This document shows positions 1-12,339 of a stretch of DNA of 64,000 bases, in pieces. The position numbers and the translations under genes were made by a program. The DNA is taken from contig NW_020312867.1 of the NCBI RefSeq assembly GCF_003265705.1, positions 1,670,600 to 1,734,599 on the forward strand, in the 5' to 3' direction. Below the pieces are notes generated by a model. It was not told the origin of the DNA. It made no database searches and saw only the letters and a list, made by a program, of their open reading frames with translations. Source of the stretch: Callorhinus ursinus (lineage: Eukaryota; Chordata; Mammalia; Carnivora; Otariidae). Each line of letters starts with the position of its first letter. Within the stretch, counting starts at the first letter, position 1.

Positions 1-1070
1 CCTGAGTAATACCAAGCAGATGGGCAGCGAGAGTGTCCGGGGAGTGAGGACAGAAGAGAGAAGGAGACTCTCAGGCAGGGTAGAACATGGAGTGGGTAGA
101 GGGCATTTTTCTTTGACTGGGAAAATGGACGGCTTTATGTCCAGAGACCCCCAGAGCGTGATGACTGGCCTGGGGATAGTCATCACAGATCATATGAGAG
201 TCATCATAGATCAGATGACTGATCGAGGTAGATCAGGGGGTGAGCGCAGTGCCCACAACTGGTGTCAGGAGGGCCTGGGTTCCAGCTTCAGCGCAGACCT
301 GCATTGCTGTGTGACACATGAGAGGCACCGCCCATTTGTAGGCCCTTGGTTTCCTGGAGGGCAGAACCATCTGGTCTCAAGGGGTTGTTCCTAGCACAAC
401 CGATGGTTGGATCTAGCACATCAAACTCTGAACCACTGGCAGGACGACATGGCTCTGAAACTCACTCTGATTATCCTTTCCCTTTGGCTCAGGCAAGGAC
501 CTGATGCCCATTTTACAGATGAGGAAACAGGCTCGTGGACTGAGAAATTCACAACAGTTCCTCACCTTTCAGTGGCAGGGACTGGTTCAGGGGCCCGTCC
601 GCGCGTATAATAATCCACTTAAATAAACTGTGGCCTTCCCTATCACACAAAAACAACGGAATGGATGTTTACACACTCTGGAGGCCATGTTTGGGGTGAC
701 CTGAGTTTCAATATCGGCCGCCTCCGGCATAGTGCTCACGTTGGCATTTCCGGGTCTAGCCAGAGCGTCTCAGGGAGAAAGCAGCCACCATCTGGCAGGA
801 CTGAAAGTGAAGTACAAGGAGAGGCAGGTGGGCGATGAGGCACGTGTCCTACGGAGCTAGAGAGAGAACACACAGTGGTGGAGGGGCGGGTGCTCTGGAT
901 GCACACGCTGATTTTTGGCCAAGCTACCAACAGAAAGTCAAGTCCATGTTGTTGAAGTAATGTGCTCCTTGGCAAAAGGCAAGAGGGCTTATTTATTTAA
1001 TGATGATCAACATTCCCACTTGGCTGTTTGAGGCTACTCGAACCTCACATGTCCCAGACTGAGTTCCAGT
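1..1070. other. Intergenic sequence, no gene seen
   Basis: A weak MIR-like piece (CCATTTTACAGATGAGGAAA near 510) is the only recognisable element. Open frames are short and without known similarity. Confidence 0.7.
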
Positions 1071-1074
1071 TCTC

Positions 1075-1420
1075 GCCCACCAAACCAACCGTCTCTCCCA
1101 GACATTGGCAACTCCCTCCTTCCTTGGAATCATCTTCGATGTCTGTCTCTCATGATCACACGCAATCTGTTAGCAGGCCCTGCCAGCCCACCACCACCTC
1201 CCCCACTGCCACCACCATCTCTTGCCTGGATGATCGCAGTAACCCCTCACTCGACCCTCGGCTTCAAACATCTGCCCAGTGCGATCCAGTCCCCACACGG
1301 CATCCAGTTAACATCCTATTAGAACCTGAATCGGAGGGCTTGTGTCCTCTGCTCAAACTCCTTCAATGGCTCCCACCTCACCTAGACTAAAAAATAATGT
1401 CTTTGGAATGTTCTAGAAGA
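1075..1420 (+). mobile_element. L2-like fossil
   Basis: CCACCACCATCTCTTGCCTGG, GATCCAGTCCCCACACGGC and CTTCAATGGCTCCCACCTCA follow the order seen in L2 3' regions. Strongly diverged. Confidence 0.55.
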
Positions 1421-2257
1421 CCTAAACAGTCTAGTTCTCTTTATTGGCTCCTTCCAATACTTCTGGGAGGTGAGCAAGGGAGGAGGGATGGCTCCCACGT
1501 TATAGGTAAGGAAACAGAGGCCTGGAGGATGGAGATTATGTGCCTGGGCCTAGAGCACGAGTCACCCATTTGCGGGCTCTGTCCACCATTCTGTCCCAGA
1601 TGCCTGAGCAGGCAGCGGCTGGTGTCTCTAATCTGAGGGGCCGCTCACCCCACCCTCTCCACAGAGCACTGGCTACCTGCCCATTCTCCAGAGGGTTTTC
1701 TGCCAGATGTTGAAATAAGCTTGTAGATACTAGGTACTTGGCTGGGACAGGCCCCTGGATTCCACCCCTTTTTAGGCCAGATCAGAACAGGGCATGATCC
1801 GCTCTGGGCTGCTGACTAGCCATCAGAGGAATTTAAATCCCCCAGGGCCTGAAGTGGGTCAGCCCTGGGGCAGCCCGCTGGACCCTGGTTTTTACTCTTA
1901 TTCGCCAAGTGACCTTGGGCAAGTCACTTCTCTGTTTTGAAATGCGCTCTTTCCACCCCATGGGGGTCTAATATTTAAGCACTCTAACAACAAGTGGATG
2001 AAGTGTGGGCTGCATTCTATGAGGTTGAAAAATAACCGGAAGCCAGGAGATGCCAAATATAAGCTCAGTACTGATCTAAGGAAAGGTCTAATGGCACTGG
2101 GTTTGATCCCTGACCCCATTCTGTTCAACATGTCCATCAGTCATGTTAAGATGGGAAGACGGCCCATTACAGTGTGGTTGCGACAGGCAATAAGACAGTG
2201 GGTGTTGGAACCACGATGTCCAAGGACTTTGACCTACAAGACCAATAGGCTGATTAT
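1421..2257. other. Intergenic sequence, no gene seen
   Basis: It has MIR-like traces (GTTATAGGTAAGGAAACAGAGG near 1500; AGTGACCTTGGGCAAGTCAC near 1908). Nothing else was recognised. Confidence 0.65.
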
Positions 2258-2271
2258 AAGAACACAAAATA

Positions 2272-2560
2272 TAGGGGCGCCTGGGTGGCTCAGTCTGTTA
2301 AGCTCAGGTCATGATCCCAGGTCCCGGAATTGAGCCCCCATGTCGGGCTCCCTGCTCAGCAGGGGAGTCTGCTTCTCTCTCTCTCTCTCTCTCTCTAATA
2401 AATAAATAAAATCTTAAAANNNNNNNNNNNNNNNNNNNNNNNNNNNNNNNNNNNNNNNNNNNNNNNNNNNNNNNNNNNNNNNNNNNNNNNNNNNNNNNNN
2501 NNNNNNNNNNNNNNNNNNNTCTCTCTCTAATAAATAAATAAAATCTTAAAAAAAAAAAAA
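2272..2560 (+). mobile_element. CAN-type SINE with target duplication, interrupted by the gap
   Basis: It begins GGGCGCCTGGGTGGCTCAG, the tRNA-Lys-derived head, then a TC run and the AATAAATAAATAAAATCTT tail. Target duplications AAGAACACAAAATA lie at 2258-2271 and 2561-2574, perfect over 14 bp, so this is one young insertion. Its true length is unknown because of the gap. Confidence 0.93.
2420..2519. other. Assembly gap of exactly 100 N
   Basis: One hundred N bases interrupt a SINE tail. Both edges of the gap carry the same tail sequence (CTCTCTCTAATAAATAAATA, then AAATCTTAAAA), so the gap is probably a nominal scaffold spacer placed between two overlapping contig ends. Confidence 0.97.
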
Positions 2561-2574
2561 AAGAACACAAAATA

Positions 2575-3432
2575 GAATGCGAGTGAATGTCTACCCCTGG
2601 ACTTGGACCCAAACCCCAACAATGGAGTCTGGAATGAGGAGGCCAGGAGGGTGGCGAAGCGGGTCTAAATCAGTAGTTCTCAGGGCACATTTGACTTCAT
2701 GGGGTCATTTTTGGCTATTTCTACAATTGGGGGGCTCTAATGACATTTAGGGGGTAAGGTCCATCCCACGTCACACAGAGCAGCCTCACACTGTTGAAAA
2801 TTGCCCTATATCCTTCCCACCTTACAGATGTCTATCGGATGAAAACACAACAAATAAAAATAGGTCAGGCTTTCGTGTACCCCAGTACCGGAGGGTTCAT
2901 ACAAGAAGTGATGTGGAAAGCGCAGTAACTTCGGAGAAGGTTGTTACGGACAGGGAAGTACGTACAATAAGGACAGTAACTCAATTACTGAATCTGTTCC
3001 TTTCCGCAGTCTGTGCAGTCGATGCCTGAGACCGTCACCAGCTACATATTTCGAGGAAAGGGGTTCCACAGCATGAATGCAGTGACCGCAAAAACAGTGA
3101 GGCCAACTGTAAATATTTAATAGGGATGTGTAACTCCTTTTTTATGGGCTTAGAGCCAAATTTAAGTAAGTTAGAGATGCAAGAAATCTCACAGAATTTT
3201 TTTAAGGGTAGTTGTTTTGAATCTATGTTATGAAAATTAAACGTTGAGATAAAAAACTTATTGTTTTTCAATCTTACTCAGATGCACCCTGAGGTTTCTC
3301 CACATTGTCGGATGGAAAGCTTCCTTTTGTGATCCATGCATTCATCACCTCTGCCTAATGAGGGATGCGATGGCAAAGTGCATTTTTTTAAAGATCTGAA
3401 GACAGAATACACCCCTGTTGAAGAATGGGCTC
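2575..3432. other. Intergenic sequence, no gene seen
   Basis: The 2665-2830 part (AGTAGTTCTCAGGGCACATT, TTTTTGGCTATTTCTACAAT) resembles a decayed hAT-type DNA transposon of uncertain family. The rest is unrecognised. Confidence 0.5.
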
Positions 3433-3460
3433 CTTCCTTCCTTCCTTCCTTCCTTCCTCC
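3433..3460. repeat. (TTCC)n microsatellite
   Basis: Seven consecutive TTCC-type units, followed by a pyrimidine-rich stretch to 3488 that joins a SINE. Confidence 0.95.
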
Positions 3461-3488
3461 CTTTCTTTTCTTTTTCTTTCTTCCTTCC

Positions 3489-3630
3489 AAAGATTTTATT
3501 TATTTGACAGAGAGAGAGAGAGGCAGGCAGAGGGAGAGGGAGAAGCAGGCTCCCCACTAAGCAGATAACCCTGGGATCATGACCTGAGCCAAAGGCAGAC
3601 ACTTAACCATCTGAGCCAGCCAGGCGCCCC
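3489..3630 (-). mobile_element. CAN-type SINE, minus strand, fragment
   Basis: It reads AAAGATTTTATTTATTTGACA to GCCAGCCAGGCGCCCC, the reverse complement of the carnivore SINE, with a shortened middle. It follows a (TTCC)n tract (3433-3460) and is immediately followed by another SINE. Confidence 0.9.
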
Positions 3631-3638
3631 TCTTTCTT

Positions 3639-3834
3639 TTTTTTTTTTTTTTTAAGATTTTATTTATTTGAGAGTGAGAGAGAGAGCATGAGCAGGGGGA
3701 AGGGTCAGAAGGAGAGGGAGAAAGGAGACTCCCAGCTGAGCAGGGAGCCCGAAGTGGGGCTCCATCCCAGGACCCTGGGATCATGACCTGAGCCGAAGGC
3801 AGACACTTAACCCACTGAGCCACCCAGACACCCC
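3639..3834 (-). mobile_element. CAN-type SINE, minus strand
   Basis: A T run, then AAGATTTTATTTATTTGAGA, ends at GAGCCACCCAGACACCCC. It is nearly full length and more diverged at the tRNA head than younger copies in the window. It lies directly after the copy at 3489-3630. Confidence 0.92.
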
Positions 3835-4389
3835 AAGAAATGGGTTTCTAAGGAAGATGTGTTTTCTGTGGGACCCCACCACTACCCTGTTCTGTGTGGT
3901 AAAATGGGAATTACTTGTCACTGCACTCTGAGGTTCACCTTCCTTATCTCCCCATTTGACAGGTTGCAGTGTGTCTTGGCATGTTCTTACTTCAATTAAG
4001 TTTATTTCTCTCTCTCTCTCTCTGATCACACACAAATAAGTCAGGGCTGTTGCTTCTTGTCCTACAACAGTTTTTAGTTTAATTTCCACCTGTGCCTCCT
4101 GCCTTGTCATTTTCCTGCACTGCTTGTGTGTAATGGTGTCTGGTCTGCCTACAGCTCTGGAATCCAAAGTTATTCATTATGAGTAGATACGGGTTATTAT
4201 GTCTTGCTGGGTAGCTGTGTCCAAGAACACATTGAAATACACATGATTTTAGTATAAATTACTTCCCTTTTATACCACCTTTATATTATAGACTGGGCAT
4301 AGTTTTGACACATAAGGGTGTTAGGAGATTATTGTCCATGAATTTCATTTCAGAAAATTAAAATGAAAAGAAGCATAAAACTGCTATAA

Positions 4390-5400
4390 AAAGGGAACTT
4401 CAGCAATTCCACTTTGGGGTTTCTACCCAACTAGAATGCTATAACATGTTCACCAAAAGACACGTGCAAGAATGTTGGCAGCAACACCATTTGTAAGAAT
4501 CCCAAGCTAAGAACGATGGAATATCCATCAAAGTTGGATGGATACCTAAACTGAGGTGAGCCAGACAATGGAATACTCCACCGTGAGAAGAATGGATGAT
4601 TTACCACTACACACGGCAATGCAGATGAATCTCAGGTGAACGTGTAGATGCGTGAAAGAAGCCAGGCACAAAAGAGTATGTACTGAATGATGCCATTTAT
4701 ATAATGTTCTAAAACCAGCACAACTAATCTATGTATTAGAAAGGACAGCAGTTACATTTGAGTGGTTCAAGATTGGATGAAAGCACAAGGGAACTTCTGG
4801 GTGATGGTCACATCCTCTTTCTTGATCTGCTGTGTTCATTTTGTGAAAAATCCATCAAGCTGTGCACTTATGTGCACTTTCTGTGTGTGTGTGTGTGTAT
4901 ATTCATAGAGAGAAAGAGATATCTATATCATTATCTATATCTATCTATATATGGTGTGGTGGGGTTTTTTTTTGTTTTGTTTTTGTTTTTGCTTGTTTTT
5001 AAGTATTTGGCTTACACAACTGTGTTTATACCTGGGAAGTCCAAAATCTGCAGGGAAGACCAGCAGGATGGATACCCAAGGAAGAGCCAATATCGCAGTT
5101 TGAGTCTGAAGGCAGTCTGCTGGTAGAATTCTCCTTTCCTGGGGGGTGGGGGTGGAGCAAGAAAGTCAGTCATTTTCTATCAAGGCCTTCAACTGATTAA
5201 ATGAGGCCCACCTACATTATGAGGGTAATTGGCTTTACTCAAAATCTACTGATTTAAATGTTACTCTCATCTTTAAAATATGCTCACAGAAACACTTAGA
5301 ATAATGTTTGACCAAATATCTGAATACTGTGGCTCAGCCAAATTGACACATAAAAATGCTTTACCTCAATAAAGTTACTAAAGGGAGGGGACCTTTCGAT
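4390..5400 (+). mobile_element. Old L1 3' end (L1M type)
   Basis: The 4390-4700 segment matches the end of L1 ORF2 (AGCAATTCCACTTTGG, CAATGGAATACTCC, GAAGCCAGGCACAAAAGA). The 4700-5400 segment matches an ancient L1 3' UTR, including ATGAGGCCCACCTACATTAT. It is interrupted by (TG)n and TATC-type simple repeats at 4881-4955. There are many stops; it is inactive. Confidence 0.75.
4881..4955. repeat. (TG)n and TATC-type simple repeats
   Basis: A TGTG run at 4881-4898 and ATCTATAT units to 4955 lie within an old L1 3' end. Confidence 0.9.
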
Positions 5401-5709
5401 TGACAGGGTTTAGAACCACTAATTTAGTTGAAGCTCATCAAGAAATCCACATTATGATTACAGTCACCAAAAAGTCAGTTCTACATTAAATTGTGTGAGT
5501 AGAAGTATTGTAACTTGATCAAGGGAGGTGATTCTCTCTCTTTCTTTCTCTCTCTCTCTGCTGATTAGTCATCACTTGGAGAGTTTTGGTAATTTCTGGA
5601 GGCTACACCTTAGTAGTCACTGAGGTCATCATTGGAATGATGTGGAAAATGTAGTGGCCAAAGAGAATGATTGACATGTCAAACGGGCATGATTCATATA
5701 ACAAAACAA

Positions 5710-7865
5710 AGCCTTCGAAAAATGGGTGATCTGAACCTGATAAAGGGCGTCTATGAACAACCCACAGCTAACACACTCACTGGCAAAAAGCTAGATGTTT
5801 TTTCCCTAAGGTCAGGAACAAGACCACCAATGATGTCTACTCTTGCCACTTTTATTCAACATTGTAATGGGGGTTTAAGTCAGAGCAATTAGTTAAGAAA
5901 ATAAAATAAAAGGCATCTGGATTGGAAAGAAGTAAAACTATCTCTACTTGTAGATGACATCATCTTATATACAGAAAATCCTAAGGAACCAAGTAGGAAG
6001 TTACTAGAACTAATGAACAAGTTCAGCAAGGTTGTAGAATACAAGTTCAGCATACAAAAATCAATTCTATCTTTATACAATAACAATGAATAATCTGAAA
6101 TGAAATTAAGAAAAAAGTTCAATGTGTAATAGTATCAAAAAGAATAAAATTTTGGGGAGTAAATTTAACAAAAGATGTGCAAGATGTATACTGAAAATTA
6201 TAGAACATTGTTGAAAGGAGTAGAAAATCTAAATAAATGGAGAGACATTCCATGTTTATGGATCAAAAGACTTGATTTTGTTAAGATGGCAGTTCTCTCC
6301 AAATTGATCTACAGATTCAAGACAATCTCCATCAAAATTCCAGTTGGCTTTTTTTTTTTGCAGATATTGACAAAATGATCCTAAAATTCATATGGAATTG
6401 CAAGGGACTCCAAATAGTGAAAACAATCTTGAAAAAGAAGAACTAAGTTGGAGTATTCACACCTCTCAATTTTAAAACTAAATAAAAAACTAGTCATCAA
6501 GCCAGTGTGTGCTGGCATTAAGGATAAGATAGATCAAGAGAATAGAATTGGGAATCCAGAAACAAACCCTTGCATTTATGGTCAGATGATTTTCAACAAG
6601 GATGCCAAGACCATTCAATGGGGGAAAGAAGTCTTTCAACAAATGATGATAGGACAACTGGATGTATAGATACATGCCATACACAAAGATCAACTAAAAA
6701 TAGATCATAGATCTAAATGTAAGAGCTAAAACTATAAAACTCTTAGGGGAAAACATAGGAGTAAATCTTCATGACCTTGAGTTAGGCAAGCCTTCTTAGA
6801 TATGACACCAAGAGCACAAATGGCAGACAAAAAAATAGGTATATTAGATTTCGTCACAATTAAAAACTTTTGTGCTACAAACAGCATCATCAAGAGAGTG
6901 AAAAGACACCCAAGAATGAGAGAAAATATTTGCAAATCACATAAAGGATTTGTATCCAGAGTATATAAAGAATGCTCATAATTCATACACATAGTAAAAG
7001 ACAAACAACTCAATTTAAAAATGGGTTAAGGATCTGAATAGACATTCACCGAAGAAGATACACAAGTGGCTAACAAGCACACAAAATGATGTTTAGCATT
7101 ATTCATTTTTAGGGAAATGTAAGTCAAAACTATAAGATACCACTTCATACCCACTAGAATGGCTGTAATTTTTAGAAAGAGACAATATTAAATGTTGGAA
7201 AGCATGTGGAGAAAATGGAAATCTAGTCATTGCTCGTGGGCATGTAAAATGGTGCAACAACTTTGGGAAAACAGTCTGGCAGTCTCTCAAAAAGTTTAAG
7301 ATAGAGTTACCATATAATCCAGCAATTCCACTTCTAGGTATATACCCAAAAGACATTAAAACCTACATCCACACAAAAATGTGTACACAAATGTACACAG
7401 CTGCATTATTCACAAGAGCTTAAAAGTAGGAACAACCCAGATGTCCATCAACTGATGAATGGGTGAATAAAATGTGGGGAATCCCTATAATGGAATATTG
7501 TCCGGCATGGAGCAGAAATGAAGTCCTGGTGCATGCTACCACATGGGGGAGCCTTGAAAGCATGATGCCAGGTGAAAGAAATATGTCACAAAAGACCACC
7601 TACTGTATGATTCCATTTATATGACATTTCCCGAATAGGTAAATCCATAGAGACAGAAAGTAGATGAGAGGTTGTATCCGTTGGGGGAACAGTGTGGAGT
7701 GAATGGGTATGGAACTTCTTTTTGGGGTGAAGAAAATGTCCTGAAAGTAGACTGTGGTGAGGATCAACAACTTTGAAAATATTAAAATACATTAAAAGCT
7801 ATTAAAATCTTTAAATGGATGAATTTCATGACATGTTCATCATAGCCCAATAAAACTATTTAAGC
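5710..7865 (+). mobile_element. Old L1 ORF2 and 3' end, decayed
   Basis: Continuous but frameshifted L1 ORF2 sequence. The reverse transcriptase motif region reads VDDIILYTENPKE from about 5950, and later blocks match the C-terminal third up to CAATGGAATATT-like sequence at about 7488. It ends in a short A-rich tail near 7865. Only short open frames remain, so it is a fossil. Confidence 0.85.
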
Positions 7866-8759
7866 AAAAAAAAACAAAGGCTGAATCCTTGATTCCATGG
7901 TTAGAAATTTACTCCGAGGCCATAATTGTCAACAGGCTCAAAGATGTAGTTTATATCACTTGGAATTCAGTTGCGGGAAGCAAACGTTACATTTACCACT
8001 TTATTATTACTATTTTTACATTTACCGCTTTAAATGGAAAGACATTTAAGTCAGGAAGTTGGGTTCTTGCAAAATTATGGAAAGATCTAGAGAGTGGGCT
8101 GGGCCTCCAGGAATGACTCAGAACGTCCCGTGATCCTTCCCGCCCCCCCCCCTCACCGTGGAAGCTGCTGCCCCCACCACAACCCAGAAGCTTGGGACTG
8201 CTGTCTTCGGGAATTCTGTCACAGTAGTTTTAATGTAGGGATCAGGCGGCGATGATGTTCTCATCACCATCCCCTGGACACCCACAAGCTGGTGACTAGA
8301 CACTGAGACAATGGCTGCAGAAAATCCTAACAACTTTACAACCAGCCTGAAGCAGCCCGAGCAGGAAGAAAAGACGACCTGTGCCTCATGTTTGTCTTCC
8401 ACGTCTCACACGTGGGCATTTAATGGGCATGACCTAACTGGTCTCCAGACCTTAGCTGCAAGGGAGTCTAAGAAATGCAGTCTTCACCCTTCCAGCCCCT
8501 GTAGTACAGGAAGGCACCTGGAAAGAGGTTGAAATGGATGTGGAATGAGCCAACCTACCATAACCAACGGCTGCAGGGATGACTGCTGTCGACAGAGTGA
8601 AAAATGGGAAACAAACTAAATGCGCCACCAAAGGGGTTTGATAAATTAGGCTTCGTCTATTGGGTCACATTCTAGACAACCAATACCTGCACTGTAGAAA
8701 TACACGTGTGACTTGAGAACTGTTAGACACGCACTGAAAAATAACAGGTGACAAGATAG
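7866..8759. other. Intergenic sequence, no gene seen
   Basis: A run of nine or more C at about 8143-8152 is the only striking point. No conserved frame was found. Confidence 0.65.
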
Positions 8760-8890
8760 TCCTTACAGGCAACTTTCACGAGAGCAGGAACCACACCTGC
8801 CCTGTCCACCCGTGCATCCCGCGTGCATGCCACACGTGCTTGGCACAGAGCAGGTACTCAGTAAACATTTGTTGGGTGAGTGAAAGAGAT
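8760..8890 (+). mobile_element. L2 3' terminal fragment
   Basis: GAGAGCAGGAACCACACCTG to CAGGTACTCAGTAAACATTT with a TTGGGTGAGTGAAAG end is the standard L2 tail. Confidence 0.7.
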
Positions 8891-9036
8891 TCTATTGTTA
8901 GTGACTAAGTCTAGTAAGTGGAAATTTATTTATATGTACATAAATTTACAAATACACATAAACTTAAATATGATTTAGCAGCACTGAAAGAAATACAACA
9001 AAATGCTAACAGTTGTTCTCTCCGGAGGTGATATTT

Positions 9037-9246
9037 TTTTTAAAGATTTATTTATTTATTATTTGAGAGAGTGAGAGAGAGCACACGCGGAGGGGAGGGG
9101 CAGAGGGAGAGGGAGAGAAAGAATCTCAAACAGACTCCGAGTTGAGTACAGAACCCGATGTGGGGCTCGATCTCACGACTGGGAGATCACAACCTGAGCC
9201 AAAATCAAGAGTCGGACGCTTAGCAGACTGAGTCACCCAGGCGCCC
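9037..9246 (-). mobile_element. CAN-type SINE, minus strand
   Basis: T run, AAAGATTTATTTATTTATTA, GAGAGAG tract, then CGATCTCACGACTGGGAG and GAGTCACCCAGGCGCCC. Short direct repeats TGATATTT at 9029-9036 and 9250-9257 look like the target duplication. The body differs from most other copies here, so it may be an older subfamily. Confidence 0.9.
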
Positions 9247-9257
9247 TTATGATATTT

Positions 9258-10587
9258 GAAGTGGCTTTTACTTTGTTCTTTTGGATCTTCTGTAGTTTAT
9301 AAATTTTGAACAGTGAACACGCATTAATATCAATTACAAGAAAACCACAGATGTTCGGTTAAAGCCACAGAAAGAAAACGTGCCTGCCTCATTTCTCTGT
9401 CTCCCTCAAGGCCTAGCACAGACCTGGGTCCAGAGTGGGCCCCAATTCATGCTCAGTGACCAAGTGAGTGTCCCTTCACTTGCTGCCTGAGGGATTTCTG
9501 GGTCTTTCTCAAGGAACCTGAGGGAAGAGTTGAGCTTCTAAGATAATCCTGACTCTAACATGGTGATGCTTCTCCCAGCTAACACTGGCCAAGTGCCAAA
9601 GACATGGGACTCTTCCCAAGTGCCAGTCTTAAGTGCTTGTGGAGGTTGTGCCTGGGTGAGGTCATGCTCGAGGATCTTTAGCAGCTAGATCAGTGACTCA
9701 GTCCTGCCCCCCGGCCCCCGCACCCGTGCATCTGTCAGGACCTGGGCCAATTGCTGCTTTGGTCTGCCAGCAAGAAGGCCTGACGTCACTGCTACCAGCT
9801 GGGGCTTGGCCAGGCAAAGGCCCTGTGGGGGCCGGAAAGGGGTGTCTGTCCTTCTTCAGGGCTGCTCCTTGGTATTGTGAGGAGCTCCTCAGTGGATGGT
9901 CTGTACCACCTTCACTTACGCAGCTGTTGAGAACTTAGGTCACATTAAGTGGAGCATAGGCACCAGAATGAGAAAAGTGAAGAGTCTCAGTTAGCTCTGT
10001 ACCACCCATAGCCACGTCTGGGGGAGCGAGGCAGATTATCTGATCATCTCACCAAGAGCTAACTTCTGCCTCACCCCTTCTGCCAGTGGACAAGAAACCT
10101 GATAATGACTGGTCTTCTTCCTCCTTGGGGCCTTAGTGAGGGTTGGGGGAAACCCCAGGATGCTTGATAGTCAGCACCCACCATTTCATTTGTCACACCC
10201 ATTAACCAGATGAGAACACTGAAGCTCCAAAGGGGAAGGGGTAGAGTCAGGGTCCCACAACCAGAAAATGAACCTGTAGGGAGAGGGCTCCTTTATCAGT
10301 CATGGCTTTCAGAGACTCCAGAGCAGGACTGAAGGAGAGAAACAGAGAGGGGGGATGTCACAAAAGGATGGGAACTAGTCCTCTTGGGGAGAGTTTACCT
10401 CACAAGACCTGCAAATATATCCCAGCCTCAGACTCTGCCCACCTAGAGAGACCAGGTGGGAGAAAATGCTTCTGCCCCTGACTAGCTATGGGCATCATCT
10501 CCCCCTTTGGCCTCAATTTGTTCAGCCTTAAAATCGGGCCCAGGGATCATGATAATCACTAAATTCAAGTTTTAAACATCCATGGTT
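9258..10587. other. Intergenic sequence, no gene seen
   Basis: Mostly unique GC-moderate DNA with faint MIR traces near 10190-10270 (AGATGAGAACACTGAAGCTC). No gene or RNA was recognised. Confidence 0.65.
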
Positions 10588-10605
10588 AAAAATTATACCA
10601 TGATC

Positions 10606-12314
10606 AAAGAATGTCCAATGGAAAAAAGTCTCTTCAACAAATGGTGTTGGGAAAATTGGACAGCCACATGCAGAAGAATGAAGCTGGACCATTTCCTTAC
10701 ACCACACACAAAAATAGACTCCAAATGGTTGAAAGACCTAAACGTGAGACAGGAGTCCATCAAAATCCCAAAGGAGAACACAGGCAGCAACCTCTTCGAC
10801 CTCAGCCGCAGCAACTTCTTCCTAGAAACATCGCCAAAGGCAAGGGAAGCAAGGGCAAAAATGAACTCTTGGGATTTCCTCAAGATAAAAAGCTTTTGCA
10901 CAGCAAAAGAAACAGTCCACAAAACCAAAAGACAACCGACAGAATGGAAGAAAATATTTGCAAATGACATATCAGATAAAGGGCTAGTATCCAAAATCTA
11001 TAAAGAACTTATCAAACTCAACACCCAAAGAACAAATAATCCAATCAAGAAATGGGCAGAAGACATGAACAGACATATTTCCAAAGAAGACATCCAAATG
11101 GCCAACAGACCCATGAAAAAGTGCTCAACATCACCCGGCATCAGGGAAATCCAAATCAAAACCTCAGTGAGATACCACCTCACACCAGTCAGAATGGCTA
11201 AAATTAACAAGTCAGGAAACGACAGATGCTGGCGGGGATGCGGAGAAAGGGGAACCCTCCTACACTGTTGGTGGGAATGCAAGCTGGTGCAACCCCTCTG
11301 GAAAGCAGTATGGAGGTTCCTCAAACAGTTGAAAATAGAGCTACCCTACGATCCAGCAATTGCACTACTGGGTATTTACCCCAAAGAGACAAATGTAGGG
11401 ATCCGAAGGGGTACGTGCACCCCAGTGTTTATAGCAGCAATGTCCACAATAGGCAAACTGTGGAAAGAGCCAAGATGTCCATCGACAGATGAATGGATAA
11501 AGAAGAAGTGGTATAAAACTGAGGGTTCTAGAGGGGAGGGGGGGAGGGGGATGGGTTATCCTGGTGATGGGTATTGAGGAGGGCACGTTCTGCATGGAGC
11601 ACTGGGTGTTATGAACAAACAATGAATCATGGAACACTGCACCAAAAACTAATGATGTAATATATGGTGATTAACATAACAATAAAAATTTAAATAAAAA
11701 AAAGAAGTGGTATATATGCACAATGGAATATTATGCAGCCATCAAAAGGAATGAGATCTTGCCATTTGCAACGACGTGGATGGAACTGGAGGGTGTTATG
11801 CTGAGTGAAATAAGTCAATCAGAGAAAGCCATGTATCATATGACCTCACTGATATGAGGAATTCTTAATCTCAGGAAACAAACTGAGGGTTGCTGGAGTG
11901 GTGGGGGGTGGGAGGGATGGGGTGGCTGGGTGATAGACATTGGGGAGGGTATGTGCTATGGTGAGCGCTGTGAATTGTGCAGGACTGTTGAATCACAGAT
12001 CTGTACTTCTGAAACAAATAATGCAATATATGTTAAGAAAAAAAAAGAAGAAGAAGATAGCAGGAGGGGAAGAATGAAGGGGAGTAAGTCCGAGGGGGAG
12101 ACGAACCATGAGAGACGATGGACTCTGAAAAACAAACTGAGGGTTCTAGAGGGGAGGGGGTTGGGGGGATGGGTTAGCCTGGTGATGGGTATTAAAGAGG
12201 GCACATTCTGCGTGGAGCACTGGGTGTTATGCACAAACAATGAATCATGGAACACTACATCAAAAACTAATGATGTAATGTATGGTGATTAACATAACAA
12301 TAAAAAAATTAAAA
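10606..12314 (+). mobile_element. Young 5'-truncated LINE-1 with 18-bp target duplication
   Basis: The element starts within ORF2 and runs to the carnivore L1 3' UTR and A-rich tail (AACAATAAAAAAATT). Perfect duplications AAAAATTATACCATGATC flank it at 10588-10605 and 12315-12332. The ORF2 C-terminal frame is open for most of 10582-11515, which shows recent insertion, but it is broken by a nested L1. It has no promoter or ORF1 and cannot move on its own. Confidence 0.93.
11516..11701 (+). mobile_element. Nested short L1 3' end inside the 10606-12314 L1
   Basis: Only the last part of an L1 3' UTR (from AAACTGAGGGTTCTAGAGG to AACATAACAATAAAAATTTA) is inserted in the ORF2 of the older copy. Target duplications AAGAAGTGGTATA lie at 11503-11515 and 11702-11714. 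The host element repeats the same 3' UTR block at about 12137-12310. Confidence 0.92.
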
Positions 12315-12339
12315 AAAAATTATACCATGATCTTCCCAA

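Noticed and set aside
10582..11577. 331-codon open frame on the plus strand
   Set aside because: It is the ORF2 C-terminal part of a truncated L1 with target duplications and ends inside a nested L1; it is not a host gene.
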